Shown: positions 36,844-45,486, counted from the first letter of the stretch. The stretch: DNA of 64,000 nt from Cellvibrio sp. 79 (GCA_003056245.1 MVDH01000003.1:268187-332186); one strand, 5' to 3'. Notes: generated by a model not told the origin, from the letters alone. A program made the numbers and translations.

Positions 36844-37497
36844 ATGAAGGGAGCATTGTCGTTAGCTGAATGTCTACCAGCGTACAAAGTAGACTGCACA
36901 CTTATACTGAACAATGGGCGAGACAAAAAGGATTTTGTTTTGCGCACGGCATTCGATTCGATAGGGGTATGGAAATCAAAAAACGCAGAGGTACCAATTT
37001 CACCTTTTCAGGGTAAAGCAAGTTCAACGATCAAAGACGCCGCGATCATTGAAGGTGATGCGTGGGTTTTTGGAATCGATGCGACAAAACCACAAGACGT
37101 TTTTGCTGCGGTAAGAATAGGAATGGATCATTACAGAACTAAAGCCAGCGACATTATTGGTGACGTATACGTAAAAAACTTAAATACTGAGAACCAAGAA
37201 AAGTTTAGTAAACATGACTTGATTATTGAGAACAAGAAATTGTACTCAGGAGTTTGCAAGGCGGTTCTGGAAGCGGCAAAACTTTTAGGTGTTCAAGGCG
37301 TGATTAATTTTTATGTAATCAGTAGCAACATAAATCATAAGATACCCAAAGAAGATCTACACGCGGCATTAAAAGATGGTGGAGCTGAAACGGTCGAAAC
37401 CGACGATGTAAAGTACAAAATGTGGTCGGGTTCAAACAACGGAGAGGAAGGCTTAAACATTAAACAAAATCTTCACCTCGCAAGTTTGAAAATATAG
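36844..37497 (+). CDS. hypothetical protein, second of a two-gene operon
   Basis: 217 aa, not recognised. GGGAG lies seven bases before the ATG, inside the end of the previous gene. A mixed alpha/beta composition, no TM segment and no signal peptide are seen. No catalytic motif is evident. The pair is isolated between the LigD block and a small gene, so its job cannot be read from context; a two-component toxin-immunity or assembly pair is one possibility. Confidence 0.7.
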   Translation: MKGALSLAECLPAYKVDCTLILNNGRDKKDFVLRTAFDSIGVWKSKNAEVPISPFQGKASSTIKDAAIIEGDAWVFGIDATKPQDVFAAVRIGMDHYRTKASDIIGDVYVKNLNTENQEKFSKHDLIIENKKLYSGVCKAVLEAAKLLGVQGVINFYVISSNINHKIPKEDLHAALKDGGAETVETDDVKYKMWSGSNNGEEGLNIKQNLHLASLKI

Positions 37498-37746
37498 TTA
37501 GGGCGATTATCTCGCTTTTCCCATTTTTTAAGCGTGCTAAATGGCCCTTTAAGATGAGTGGCCAGCTAGTCTATTAATACAACAGGCGTGATTTCCACCT
37601 TCGCTTGATTTGGATTTTCATCACCAGAAAAAATGCAAATAGCAAGGTGATAAAATCCACATAGAAAAATATTAGTGACATAGTTGTGTGAAGTGCTTTT
37701 ATTTTACGAGCATTGAATCAAATACTTATCGTTAGGAGTTGAAAAT

Positions 37747-37935
37747 ATGGCTGATATGAATGACGAGTTCGATGTTCTGTTAGTAAGAATCCGCTCGCTG
37801 GAAACTCGCACCGCAGGCGACGCTTTGTTCTCAGCCGATCCTCCGGACCTGTCCGTCACATATTCACCGGATAATTTCAAGAGCTCTGATAATCAGCTTA
37901 ATCCCAAGTTAATCGACACAATCTGTAAGAAATAA
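37747..37935 (+). CDS. hypothetical 62-aa protein
   Basis: 62-aa acidic, serine- and proline-containing protein, not recognised, probably disordered. GGAG lies seven bases before the ATG (within TTAGGAGTTG), which supports translation. A 250-nt AT-rich gap precedes it. Confidence 0.5.
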   Translation: MADMNDEFDVLLVRIRSLETRTAGDALFSADPPDLSVTYSPDNFKSSDNQLNPKLIDTICKK

Positions 37936-38025
37936 TTGACCTTTTAGCACAGTTATTTTTTCGAACTGGACGATGACCTGCATTTTTTCCCGTGCTGGCT
38001 TACGGAAATATTCATATTCTGAAAT

Positions 38026-38632
38026 GGATTAATTTTTCCAGAAGCTTAGTAGTGGTTCAGGTGTTCCATAGAATGGATCGTTCTCTGGTAACGCAAGATT
38101 TGATATGGTTATGCTTTTACAAATATTATAGTCTTTTTGCCCGGGAGGGTATGCGCCGACAACAACCAGGTTTTCACTGCTCCTCACCATTTTATGACCC
38201 GTGCCAACTGGAAGCACGATTAGATCTCCGGCTTCTAAATCTATTTCTTTGCCTGCGTCGCCTCCAATCATAACTCTGACGTGTCCCTTCGCTATCGCCA
38301 GAGCCTCATGGGTATTTGTATGAAAGTGATGATAATCAAAAATAAAACCTGTCCACATGCCGCGCCAGCCGCTTTTTTCAAAATGCTTTTTAAAAACTCT
38401 GTCTTTGTCTGCGATATTTGGATCTAAAACTTTCCTATAGACCAATACTGGCAAGGTCGGATTATTAGGAATTTTACTGTCTGCTCGAAAAAAAAGTGCT
38501 TGTGGTTGGATGACAGAATTAGCATTTAGATCATCGTAGCTTTCACGGACATTTTGAGGGGTTGAAGATTGCATGATCTTTAATCCTGAATAATGATCCT
38601 CCTAAGACTCTTGCTAACCACAAACGGTTCCT
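38026..38632 (-). repeat. inverted duplication, copy 2 (cupin unit)
   Basis: Matches 31727-32355 in opposite orientation, including the upstream GGAACC...GGTTAGCA...GTCTTAG region and the ATCATGCAATCTTC start region. It lacks 24 bp (eight codons) relative to copy 1. Confidence 0.85.
38029..38574 (-). CDS. cupin-fold protein, copy 2
   Basis: 181 aa, nearly identical to copy 1 from residue 19 to the end apart from scattered changes and one in-frame eight-codon deletion after C-K-S-I-T. All cupin metal residues are intact, so it may still be functional. The two copies suggest a recent inverted duplication, or gene conversion, around 6 kb of accessory DNA. Confidence 0.82.
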   Translation of the reverse strand: MQSSTPQNVRESYDDLNANSVIQPQALFFRADSKIPNNPTLPVLVYRKVLDPNIADKDRVFKKHFEKSGWRGMWTGFIFDYHHFHTNTHEALAIAKGHVRVMIGGDAGKEIDLEAGDLIVLPVGTGHKMVRSSENLVVVGAYPPGQKDYNICKSITISNLALPENDPFYGTPEPLLSFWKN

Positions 38633-38795
38633 CAAGTGCCTTACCGGTACAAACCCGCCAGATTAAGTGACAGCTTCACTCGATCTTTCTCTTCGGCGTA
38701 AAATGCGAGATTTGATATAATCAACAGGTCAAAGGCGCACGCCAGCGTTTGACCGAAAGAGCTGAATGATCAATCGAAAGTCAAAGGGAACTTGA

Positions 38796-39005
38796 ATGCA
38801 AACTTCACTCATAGCAGACACGCCTCACTTCCAAATAGTCCTGGTAGAAATATATAAGGGACGCCGATGTAGAAAATCCTATTTTGAGCTAATTCAAAAA
38901 CCCGGCAATTTGCTAAGCACTTACGAATTTTATCAAGCAGCTGTTGCTCAACTTAGAATATTCGAAAAAACTTTTGGGTTACCCATTAGCCAACTCGCGT
39001 TCTAA
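38796..39005 (+). CDS. small paralogous family, member D (69 aa)
   Basis: 69 aa with AAAGGGA eight bases before the ATG. The core F-Q-I-V-L-V-E-I-Y, S-Y-F-E-L-I and T-Y-E-F-Y-x-x-A-V aligns with the other three members. It is the most basic copy and has lost the acidic loop between the first two strands. No known domain recognised. Confidence 0.7.
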   Translation: MQTSLIADTPHFQIVLVEIYKGRRCRKSYFELIQKPGNLLSTYEFYQAAVAQLRIFEKTFGLPISQLAF

Positions 39006-39369
39006 TACAACATTGATCTGATGAATTCTCACGCGGGAGAATTTGGTATGAAAGTTTCTAAACGCAATGAGAAACAACGGGAAATAGGTCAATAGGACGG
39101 CAATACCGGATCAGGCGCACCACTTGAAAACTCTGCTTGCTCGTGCAACTGGTAGTTATCAGGTTTGATACATTTAGCAACTTATTTCATTGGTACTGAT
39201 GACAAAAGTCTAAATCGCTTCGTAGTTTCGGATGACTGTTTTCGGGCGAAAAGTTCATTGAGTTCTTCATCTAATTCATATGCCATGATGTGCCTGTAAA
39301 ACCGGGACCTCTTAATTTTTCACGCTGACACGAAGCCTTTAAAAGAATGAATTTAGCTTATTAACCGAA
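39006..39369. other. intergenic region, possible 34-aa gene
   Basis: 364 nt between member D and the Sel1 gene, which points toward it. On the minus strand a 35-codon frame (39182-39286) encodes an acidic helical peptide (M-A-Y-E-L-D-E-E-L-N-E-L-F-A), but its ribosome site is weak. Otherwise I see no structure. Confidence 0.4.
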
Positions 39370-40347
39370 TTAATGACGGCTTCCGGAAGCGTACTTTCTA
39401 TAAGCAGTATTGAACGTGTTTGGGGTCGCTAATGAATTGGAAAGAATTTGTGCTTCTTTAACCTGATCTTGCGTCATTCGCTTTCGTAATTGCTCCCGAT
39501 ACTGGGCGATCTCCAAAATCCGTTCACCGTTTTCTGATGCCGCTACATTGGTTAATGCGTAGGCCAGAACGGCATTCGGCTTTCCTAATTTACCTTCTCC
39601 ATACATCCACCCCAAGAGATAATACGCTTGCAAGACTCCCTGGGCCGCGGCCTTTTCATACCAAACTTTCGCGCTATGAAAATCCTGCTGCTTGCCGCGG
39701 TCACCGTCAAAATAGAACGAACCAACATTGAAGTAAGCTATATCGAGTCCTTTATCGGCTGCTCTTTTATAGTACTCAAAGGAGAGTGCATCATTTTTAG
39801 GAACGCCAATTCCTTTACTGTATACGTGACCCAAACTGTTTAAGGCAGTTGGGTGTTCTTTGTCTGCCGCCGCCCTAAGTAGCTTTAGCGCCAGGTCGTA
39901 GTCGGATTCGGTTCCTTTAGCATCCATATACATATGTGCAAGGTTGTTCTGCGCTTGCACAGACCCTTCTTCTGCCGCACGCGTGTACCACTTAAGCGCC
40001 AGTTTATAATTGACCTCCACTCCATCACCGTGCTCATAGGCGCGGCCCACATTAAATTCAGAATCTGGATTACCTTGCATTGCCGCTGCTTCATACCAAC
40101 CAAACGCTCTTCGTAGGTCCTTGGGGACGCCATTTCCATCCATGTATGCATCGGCAACTAAGTGCTGAGCGACGGGATCGCCAGTCATGGCGCGGGCGAG
40201 CTTTTCTTTGAACTGACTTTCTGACGAAGAATGAGGGTTGGATTCGTTTGCCATTCCAACAGTGAGATTGGAGAGCACGACCAGTGAAAAAGCCGCAAAA
40301 AATATGCTCATGGACCTAAATAATTGAGCGAATATCAAGATATTCAT
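39370..40347 (-). CDS. secreted Sel1-repeat (SLR) protein
   Basis: About 325 aa. A signal peptide or N-terminal anchor (hydrophobic ~12-30) is followed by six or so Sel1-like repeats of ~36 residues (A-x-x-x-L-G-x-x-Y-x-x-G-x-G-V pattern with K-A-x-x-W-Y/E-K-A-A), ending in a helical tail. Such proteins act as scaffolds in the envelope or in signalling. AAGGAGG directly abuts the ATG at 40347, too close for normal spacing; a TTG three codons later has a better 9-nt spacing and may be the real start. It is divergent from the XRE gene, with one palindromic operator between them. Confidence 0.82.
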   Translation of the reverse strand: MNILIFAQLFRSMSIFFAAFSLVVLSNLTVGMANESNPHSSSESQFKEKLARAMTGDPVAQHLVADAYMDGNGVPKDLRRAFGWYEAAAMQGNPDSEFNVGRAYEHGDGVEVNYKLALKWYTRAAEEGSVQAQNNLAHMYMDAKGTESDYDLALKLLRAAADKEHPTALNSLGHVYSKGIGVPKNDALSFEYYKRAADKGLDIAYFNVGSFYFDGDRGKQQDFHSAKVWYEKAAAQGVLQAYYLLGWMYGEGKLGKPNAVLAYALTNVAASENGERILEIAQYREQLRKRMTQDQVKEAQILSNSLATPNTFNTAYRKYASGSRH

Positions 40348-40366
40348 CCTCCTTAATAACTGTATT

Positions 40367-40385
40367 TGTACCCGTTTTGGGTACA
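40367..40385. promoter_or_regulatory. 19-bp palindromic operator, copy 1
   Basis: TGTACCCGTTTTGGGTACA is a perfect inverted repeat (TGTACCC / GGGTACA, 5-nt spacer), located between the Sel1 gene and the divergent XRE gene. A further half-site, TGTACC, lies at about 40395. It is most simply the binding site of the adjacent XRE protein. Confidence 0.82.
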
Positions 40386-40404
40386 TTGAGTCAGTGTACC
40401 AATA

Positions 40405-40662
40405 ATGGAGGCAATGACAAAAGCCCTCTCAACCCCTCAATATCGAAACCTCGTCGCTTGGCTGAAAGAAGTTAGGCAGGATTCCAATTTGTCTATGAGG
40501 GACTTGGGCGGCAGGCTGAATAAGCCACATACCTACGTTCAGAAGGTAGAAACTACGGAGCGAATATTGGATGTACATGAATTTGTTCTGTATTGCGAAG
40601 CACTTGAAATTGATCCCAAGGATGGACTAAGTCATCTGTCTTCAAAAGGTGTAGCAAAGTAG
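40405..40662 (+). CDS. XRE-type HTH regulator
   Basis: 85 aa single-domain lambda-repressor-like regulator: L-K-E-V-R-Q-D-S-N-L-S-M-R-D-L-G, then N-K-P-H-T-Y-V-Q-K-V-E-T, the recognition helix. It probably represses itself, the Sel1 gene and the 266-aa gene that carries the second operator copy. The exact start is uncertain: an ATG at 40414 has GGAGG only two bases upstream, so the ATG at 40405 is kept. The 3' end overlaps the convergent 266-aa gene by 31 nt. Confidence 0.88.
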   Translation: MEAMTKALSTPQYRNLVAWLKEVRQDSNLSMRDLGGRLNKPHTYVQKVETTERILDVHEFVLYCEALEIDPKDGLSHLSSKGVAK

Positions 40663-41432
40663 TTCAAGTCTAAATCGCGCTGGACAATGGAATGGCGCTC
40701 CGACCTTTCGTAAAGATATTCATGAATATTGGGCAACAAATCAGGGTCACATCTGATCCTGAGAATGTCGTAAAAGATGACTTTTTCCAGTCGTGATTGT
40801 CCCATTGACCGGGGTCGTGGATACGGTTTGATCTCTTTACCTAACGCGCAATAATGTTCGAAAAATTGATAAGCAAGCTCAACTATTTCATGGAATTTAA
40901 TTGTGCGCGGCCGCACTTCGGCACTTTTCTTAATCGCCCGCCAAAACAACATAAAGGCTTGAGATAACGATATATTTTCGAAGAAAATCCGAAGTGAAGG
41001 GGACTTATAGTCAATTTCTTCGATATTTAACCGCTCTTTGTTTGCAAAATATCTAACGTACTCGACGAGGTTGGCTGCTAATAGCTCAAAGATAATCTCA
41101 AGCAGCGAAGTCTGCGCCGCGTGATGGTTCATCGCGGGCGCTTTCCAATTTAAAACCGATGTTGGTTCGGCAGTCGCCGGGACTACAGTAAAATACGATT
41201 TTCCACCCCTAATGCTCAAAAAGATCCCCGGCTCATCAAAGAGGCTTGAGGCTTTAACCAGACCCAAATGCAACAGAAGGTTGATGTAATGCCGGGACAT
41301 AGCCTCCGATGGTGTCAATCTTCTTAAGATCAGTTGATGAAGACTCAAGATGGTTTCATTTTTATGAAAGGACTGCAAAATGGCTGCGAGGACTAACTCC
41401 CCTTTCAAGTGTACGTCTGCCGGCGCGCTCAT
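40632..41432 (-). CDS. unknown protein under the shared operator
   Basis: 266 aa, not recognised. The predominantly helical sequence has no TM segment, with a basic C-terminal half. The same 19-bp operator as copy 1 lies 13 nt upstream of its ATG, so the XRE protein probably controls it. The 3' ends of the two genes overlap by 31 nt, and the pair may be a toxin-regulator or host-control module. A third of the N-terminal half carries L-L-L-H-L-G-L-type helices suggestive of a winged-helix or tetratricopeptide-like fold. Confidence 0.7.
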   Translation of the reverse strand: MSAPADVHLKGELVLAAILQSFHKNETILSLHQLILRRLTPSEAMSRHYINLLLHLGLVKASSLFDEPGIFLSIRGGKSYFTVVPATAEPTSVLNWKAPAMNHHAAQTSLLEIIFELLAANLVEYVRYFANKERLNIEEIDYKSPSLRIFFENISLSQAFMLFWRAIKKSAEVRPRTIKFHEIVELAYQFFEHYCALGKEIKPYPRPRSMGQSRLEKVIFYDILRIRCDPDLLPNIHEYLYERSERHSIVQRDLDLNYFATPFEDR

Positions 41433-41444
41433 ACTCAGTTTCTT

Positions 41445-41463
41445 TGTACCCGTTTTGGGTACA
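41445..41463. promoter_or_regulatory. 19-bp palindromic operator, copy 2
   Basis: TGTACCCGTTTTGGGTACA, identical to copy 1, 13 nt upstream of the 266-aa gene. Two TGTACA hexamers lie nearby at 41540 and 41552. The 176 nt from here to 41640 hold no gene I can support. Confidence 0.82.
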
Positions 41464-41639
41464 TTCTAACAATTTGAATGATTGATGCGCCACCTAAGGA
41501 TTTGGGGATAGTACGGGTTTAAATACACTCGGATAGATATGTACAAGTTTATGTACACATTTACATTTTTTAACAAAGCAAGAAATGTCAATGTTTTTAG
41601 ATACTTATAAATATCCATAAGTTGGCATGTTAAGGTTAA

Positions 41640-42518
41640 TACAAGAACCGGGTTTACCAGGTAGGGATTGAGGGCAGCTCACCGCTGATTGCCAAGTTTT
41701 ACCGGCCTGCGCGCTGGACCAATGAACAGATCATTGAAGAACACGAGTTCACCCATGCGTTAAAGGAGCTGGAGATATCTGTCGTGCCGCCGCTTGCCAA
41801 TGACGAAGGGCAAACCCTGCGCGAGTACAAGGGGTTTCGCTTTGCACTTTACCCGCGCCAGGGCGGTCACGCGCCTAACCTGGATGACTTTGATGCACTT
41901 CTCTCACTCGGGAGGACCTTGGGGCGCATCCACGCATTGGGGCAAGCGCGCCCGTTTGAGCATCGCCCGGCACTGGACATTCAGACTTTCGGACGCGAGA
42001 GCTACGCATTTTTGCTAGAGAATGAATTTATCCCGGCGAGTTTGCGCGAGTCTTATCGCACCTTGGGTGCAGATTTGCTGGCACGTTGTGACACGCTGTT
42101 CGGGCGAGTGGATTATCAAGCCATCCGCCTGCACGGTGATTGTCACCCCGGCAATATTTTATGGCGCGATGAAGTTCCCCACTTTGTGGATTTTGATGAT
42201 GCGCGCATGGGACCGGCCATCCAGGATTTGTGGATGCTGCTGTCCGGCGAACGCGATCAACAGACCGCGCAGATGAGTGAGATACTGGATGGTTATCGCG
42301 AGTTTTGCGAGTTCGATCTTGCCGAGTTGCAGCTTATCGAAGCACTGCGCAGCTTGAGGATCATGCATTACAGCGCCTGGTTGGCGCGCCGCTGGACCGA
42401 CCCCGCGTTCCCCAAACATTTCCCCTGGTTTAACACCGAACGCTACTGGGGCGAACATATTCTGGAATTACGCGAGCAACTGGCAGCGCTGAATGAACCG
42501 CCATTAGTCATTTACTAA
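41640..42518 (+). pseudogene. srkA: srkA (stress response kinase) with deleted 5' end
   Basis: The SrkA/YihE kinase frame is intact from the Y-x-N-R-V-Y-Q motif (41640) to the end. H-G-D-C-H-P-G-N-I-L-W, D-F-D-D-A-R and G-P-A-I-Q-D-L-W-M-L-L are all present. The ~37 N-terminal residues of the family are missing; a TAA immediately precedes the first conserved codon. The first possible in-frame start is GTG at 41784, which would remove the ATP-binding lobe, so the remaining frame (293 codons) probably gives no active enzyme. The GC content jumps at this point, marking the edge of the accessory region. Confidence 0.88.
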
Positions 42519-42594
42519 CGATGAAAGTGTTGGAAATTTAACATTCACCCCCAATAATGGCGTTCTGTTCCATTTGATCATCAGGAGTTTCCCT

Positions 42595-43392
42595 ATGACT
42601 GCACCCGCACCAGCCCTGGTTGTCGACAGCCTGTGGGAATCCATTCGCCTGCAAACCCGCAAGCAGGCTGAATCCGAACCGGTATTGGCAAGTTTCCTTT
42701 ATGCCACCATCCTCAATCACGACTCACTCAAAGCGTCGCTCAGCTTTCACCTCGCCAATAAACTCGATAGCCCCGCCTTACCAGCAATGCTGATTCGCGA
42801 GGTAATTGAAGAAGCGTTGGCGAAAGATGGGGGAATTGTTGAATCGGTGCGCGCGGATTTAATCGCTGTGAGCGAACGCGACTCGGCGTGCTGCTCGCTG
42901 GTGACGCCGTTGCTGTACTTCAAAGGATTTCACGCGTTACAAGCTTATCGTGTTGCTCACTGGTTATGGCGGCAGGGCCGGACTTCACTTGCCCTGTTTT
43001 TGCAAAACCGGATTTCCACGGTATTCGCCGTCGATATTCATCCAGCGGCGCAAGTTGGCAAAGGCATTATGTTCGACCATGCCACCGGGATCGTGATTGG
43101 CGAGACGGCGATCGTGGAAGACAATGTGTCCATCATGCAATCCGTAACGCTGGGCGGCACAGGAAAAGAAGCGGGCGATCGCCACCCCAAAGTACGCAAA
43201 GGCGTGTTGATTGGCGCGGGCGCAAAAATTCTCGGCAATATCACCATCGGTGAATGTGCAAAAATTGGAGCTGGCAGCGTGGTGCTAAAAGATGTCCCGT
43301 CCCGCGCCACCGCCGCCGGTGTTCCCGCGCAAATTATTTGCGAAACCCAATGCGTGCAACCTGCGCGGGAAATGGATCATCTAATCCGCTAA
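42595..43392 (+). CDS. cysE: serine O-acetyltransferase
   Basis: 265 aa from the ATG at 42595, which has CAGGAG about eight bases upstream. An N-terminal helical domain (~1-140) is followed by hexapeptide repeats: D-I-H-P-A-A-Q-V-G-K-G, F-D-H-A-T-G-I-V-I-G-E-T-A and L-I-G-A-G-A-K-I-L-G-N. The catalytic His is in D-H-A-T-G. It makes O-acetylserine for cysteine synthesis in the cytoplasm. The C-terminal tail ends without the usual Ile residue seen in feedback-inhibited CysE, so inhibition strength may differ. A hairpin follows. Confidence 0.93.
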   Translation: MTAPAPALVVDSLWESIRLQTRKQAESEPVLASFLYATILNHDSLKASLSFHLANKLDSPALPAMLIREVIEEALAKDGGIVESVRADLIAVSERDSACCSLVTPLLYFKGFHALQAYRVAHWLWRQGRTSLALFLQNRISTVFAVDIHPAAQVGKGIMFDHATGIVIGETAIVEDNVSIMQSVTLGGTGKEAGDRHPKVRKGVLIGAGAKILGNITIGECAKIGAGSVVLKDVPSRATAAGVPAQIICETQCVQPAREMDHLIR

Positions 43393-43403
43393 TTAACTAT
43401 TCA

Positions 43404-43431
43404 TCAAGCGCCGGATTTAGCCGGCGCTTGA
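43404..43431 (+). terminator. hairpin after cysE
   Basis: An 11-bp perfect GC-rich stem (TCAAGCGCCGG / CCGGCGCTTGA) with a 6-nt loop follows cysE by 12 nt. No T run follows, so it may be Rho-dependent or simply protect the 3' end. Confidence 0.7.
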
Positions 43432-43605
43432 TGCTGTAATCCGATAACGACGCCCTATAATTCCCGCGCACCAAAACAATCCCCGCCTATCAAAAAAAAT
43501 TGCCCTAATTGCTCATTCATCGATCGAAATTGCCCGCTATAACTACAATTTCGCCTTTGGTCTGATAATTGCTCAATTGTTAGTCCAAGACCGAGGAGAA
43601 CAAGC

Positions 43606-43974
43606 ATGCAATACACTAAGCCGATGATTGATTTGGTGTACGAGATTCGCCGCCGCGTTGAACCGGATGTGAAGCCGGGCGTGAAAATGGCGAACCCGGA
43701 GCTGCTTAAGGAATTAGCGGATTATTACCACCAGGCAAAAGACACTATTACCAAAACCCTGATCAAAGAATTACTCACGTTGGCCGGCAACGAATGGAGG
43801 GCATTACTGCAAGCCAGTGGCCATAAATCCGATCTGGCTAAACAAGTCGTCAAGGTGTATCGCGGCCAAACTACTTTGGAAGAGGCCCCAAAACAGGATA
43901 TTCGCACCGGATTATTGGTCGCCCCACCACCAGCGAAACCGATACGAATGTATCGCGGTCATCCGGTGGATTAA
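43606..43974 (+). CDS. hypothetical 122-aa protein
   Basis: 122 aa, not recognised. It begins with M-I-D-L-V-Y-E-I-R-R-R, followed by a helical core and a proline-rich C-terminal segment. No TM segment. It is set apart by 213 nt from cysE and 92 nt from the next gene. It looks like a conserved core protein because its codon use matches the surrounding genes. Confidence 0.55.
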   Translation: MQYTKPMIDLVYEIRRRVEPDVKPGVKMANPELLKELADYYHQAKDTITKTLIKELLTLAGNEWRALLQASGHKSDLAKQVVKVYRGQTTLEEAPKQDIRTGLLVAPPPAKPIRMYRGHPVD

Positions 43975-44066
43975 GAAGCGCAAAACCGATCTGGACGACA
44001 GGTAAATCAGCAGCCACACTTAATATGTCTGGCGTAACCATGCTGGCACCTTCACTGTGATCCGCT

Positions 44067-44975
44067 ATGAAATCAAAACCATTCTGTGCACTTTTCGCAG
44101 TTTATATCGCCCTGGTAGCGGGCCTGGTTTTATTCGCCGGCAAACTGGCCGCCGCTACACCAGCGCATATTGGTGTGTTACCTGATATCCACACCAGCTA
44201 CCTCCAGTTCCTGAACGGACGCAACCCCGACACCGTGGATTATTACGGCGGCCCCCACGCGCGACGGGATGTTATTGACCTGATACTGATGCAACAGGCA
44301 TTAAAACTGGGCGGCTTTAATCAGCCACTGGAATTTGTTGCCGAGGAAAATTATTTTCGCAGCATCCGCAATGTATTGGATGGAACGACCCTGACTATCA
44401 GCGGCACGATTTGGTACCAGGATCTGGAAGGCCAGCAAGAGAAATTACATATCACTCCGCCATTGGTGATGGACGGCCAATTTATTGTGGGCCTCTACAC
44501 ATCACCAACAAATCAAAAAGCGCAATCAAGCAAAAGCCTCGCGCAATTAATCGAATTAAAAATTGTTACCAGCGATCAATGGAAACCCGATTTGATGACA
44601 CTCGAATCACTGGGTTTTAGCAAAATCATGTACACACCCAACTGGGTAAATATGGCGCGCATGATTAACGCGGGGCGTGTGGATTTAACCTTGTCTCCCT
44701 TTGAAATGAACCCGGAGCAGGAAATAGAGGTGGACGGAATTCATCTGGTGCCCATCAAAGGCGTGAAGGTTGCGATTCGCGGCAGCCGTCATTGGCCGGT
44801 CAGTAAAACCCACCCGTCAGGTGAGGTTTTTTATCAAGCCTTAAGCAAGGGAATTTCACAATTGCGCGCGGATGGAACTATCGAGCGCGCATACCGCGAA
44901 TGCGGTTTTTTTCATCCCGAATTGGCGAGCTGGCAATTATTAAATCCACCAGTCGCCAATCAGGCAGCGCAATAA
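44067..44975 (+). CDS. secreted solute-binding-like (type 2 PBP) protein
   Basis: 302 aa. A signal peptide (hydrophobic ~10-28, ending A-A-A) leads to a two-lobe domain with the PBPb layout: A-H-I-G-V-L, a hinge-like L-T-I-S-G-T-I-W and R-V-D-L-T-L-S-P-F-E, and a C-terminal helix ending A-Y-R-E-C-G. Such stand-alone proteins often sense amino acids or are orphan receptors; no transporter genes adjoin it. The ligand is unknown. Confidence 0.75.
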   Translation: MKSKPFCALFAVYIALVAGLVLFAGKLAAATPAHIGVLPDIHTSYLQFLNGRNPDTVDYYGGPHARRDVIDLILMQQALKLGGFNQPLEFVAEENYFRSIRNVLDGTTLTISGTIWYQDLEGQQEKLHITPPLVMDGQFIVGLYTSPTNQKAQSSKSLAQLIELKIVTSDQWKPDLMTLESLGFSKIMYTPNWVNMARMINAGRVDLTLSPFEMNPEQEIEVDGIHLVPIKGVKVAIRGSRHWPVSKTHPSGEVFYQALSKGISQLRADGTIERAYRECGFFHPELASWQLLNPPVANQAAQ

Positions 44976-44978
44976 ATT

Positions 44979-45380
44979 TTATTTTTGTTGTTGCTGTTTG
45001 AGTAAATCGCGAATTTCTGTAAGTAGCGTTTCCTGCGCGGTCAACGGTGGAGGTGGGGCAACCTCTTTCGCTTTCACTTTATTGATAACCTTGACCAGTA
45101 TAAAAATGGCGAATGCGATAATAGTGAAATCAATAATCGTCTGTATAAATTTGCCAATCGCAATTACCACGGCGGGCTTATCGCCTACTGCCTCCTTGAG
45201 CGTGATAACCAAATCACTGAAATTAACTCCCCCGATTAATAATCCAATCGGAGGCATCACGACGTCAGCAACAACAGACGTTACAATTTTGCCAAAAGCA
45301 GCACCAATGATGATACCTACTGCTAAATCCACTACATTGCCGCGCACTGCAAAATCTTTAAAATCTTTAAAAATGCTCAT
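44979..45380 (-). CDS. mscL: large-conductance mechanosensitive channel
   Basis: 133 aa from the ATG at 45380, with AGAGGAA about eight bases upstream. The family start [20 protein letters not shown] and the second TM with I-I-A-F-A-I-F are both clear, followed by the charged C-terminal helix ending K-Q-Q-Q-Q-K. It opens under strong hypo-osmotic stress to save the cell from lysis. It is an inner-membrane homopentamer. It converges with the solute-binding gene with only 3 nt between them. Confidence 0.95.
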   Translation of the reverse strand: MSIFKDFKDFAVRGNVVDLAVGIIIGAAFGKIVTSVVADVVMPPIGLLIGGVNFSDLVITLKEAVGDKPAVVIAIGKFIQTIIDFTIIAFAIFILVKVINKVKAKEVAPPPPLTAQETLLTEIRDLLKQQQQK

Positions 45381-45486
45381 GCCCAATTCCTCTTTATGAG
45401 TTAATAAATGCGCTATGTGCGCTGCAAGGTTTTATAGCCTATAACCGAATGAAAACCAACTCGTGAATGCAAAAACGCAAACCGAC

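Noticed and set aside
41540-41557. Two TGTACA hexamers as further operator copies
   Set aside because: They lack the CCC/GGG core of the 19-bp palindrome and have no gene directly downstream.
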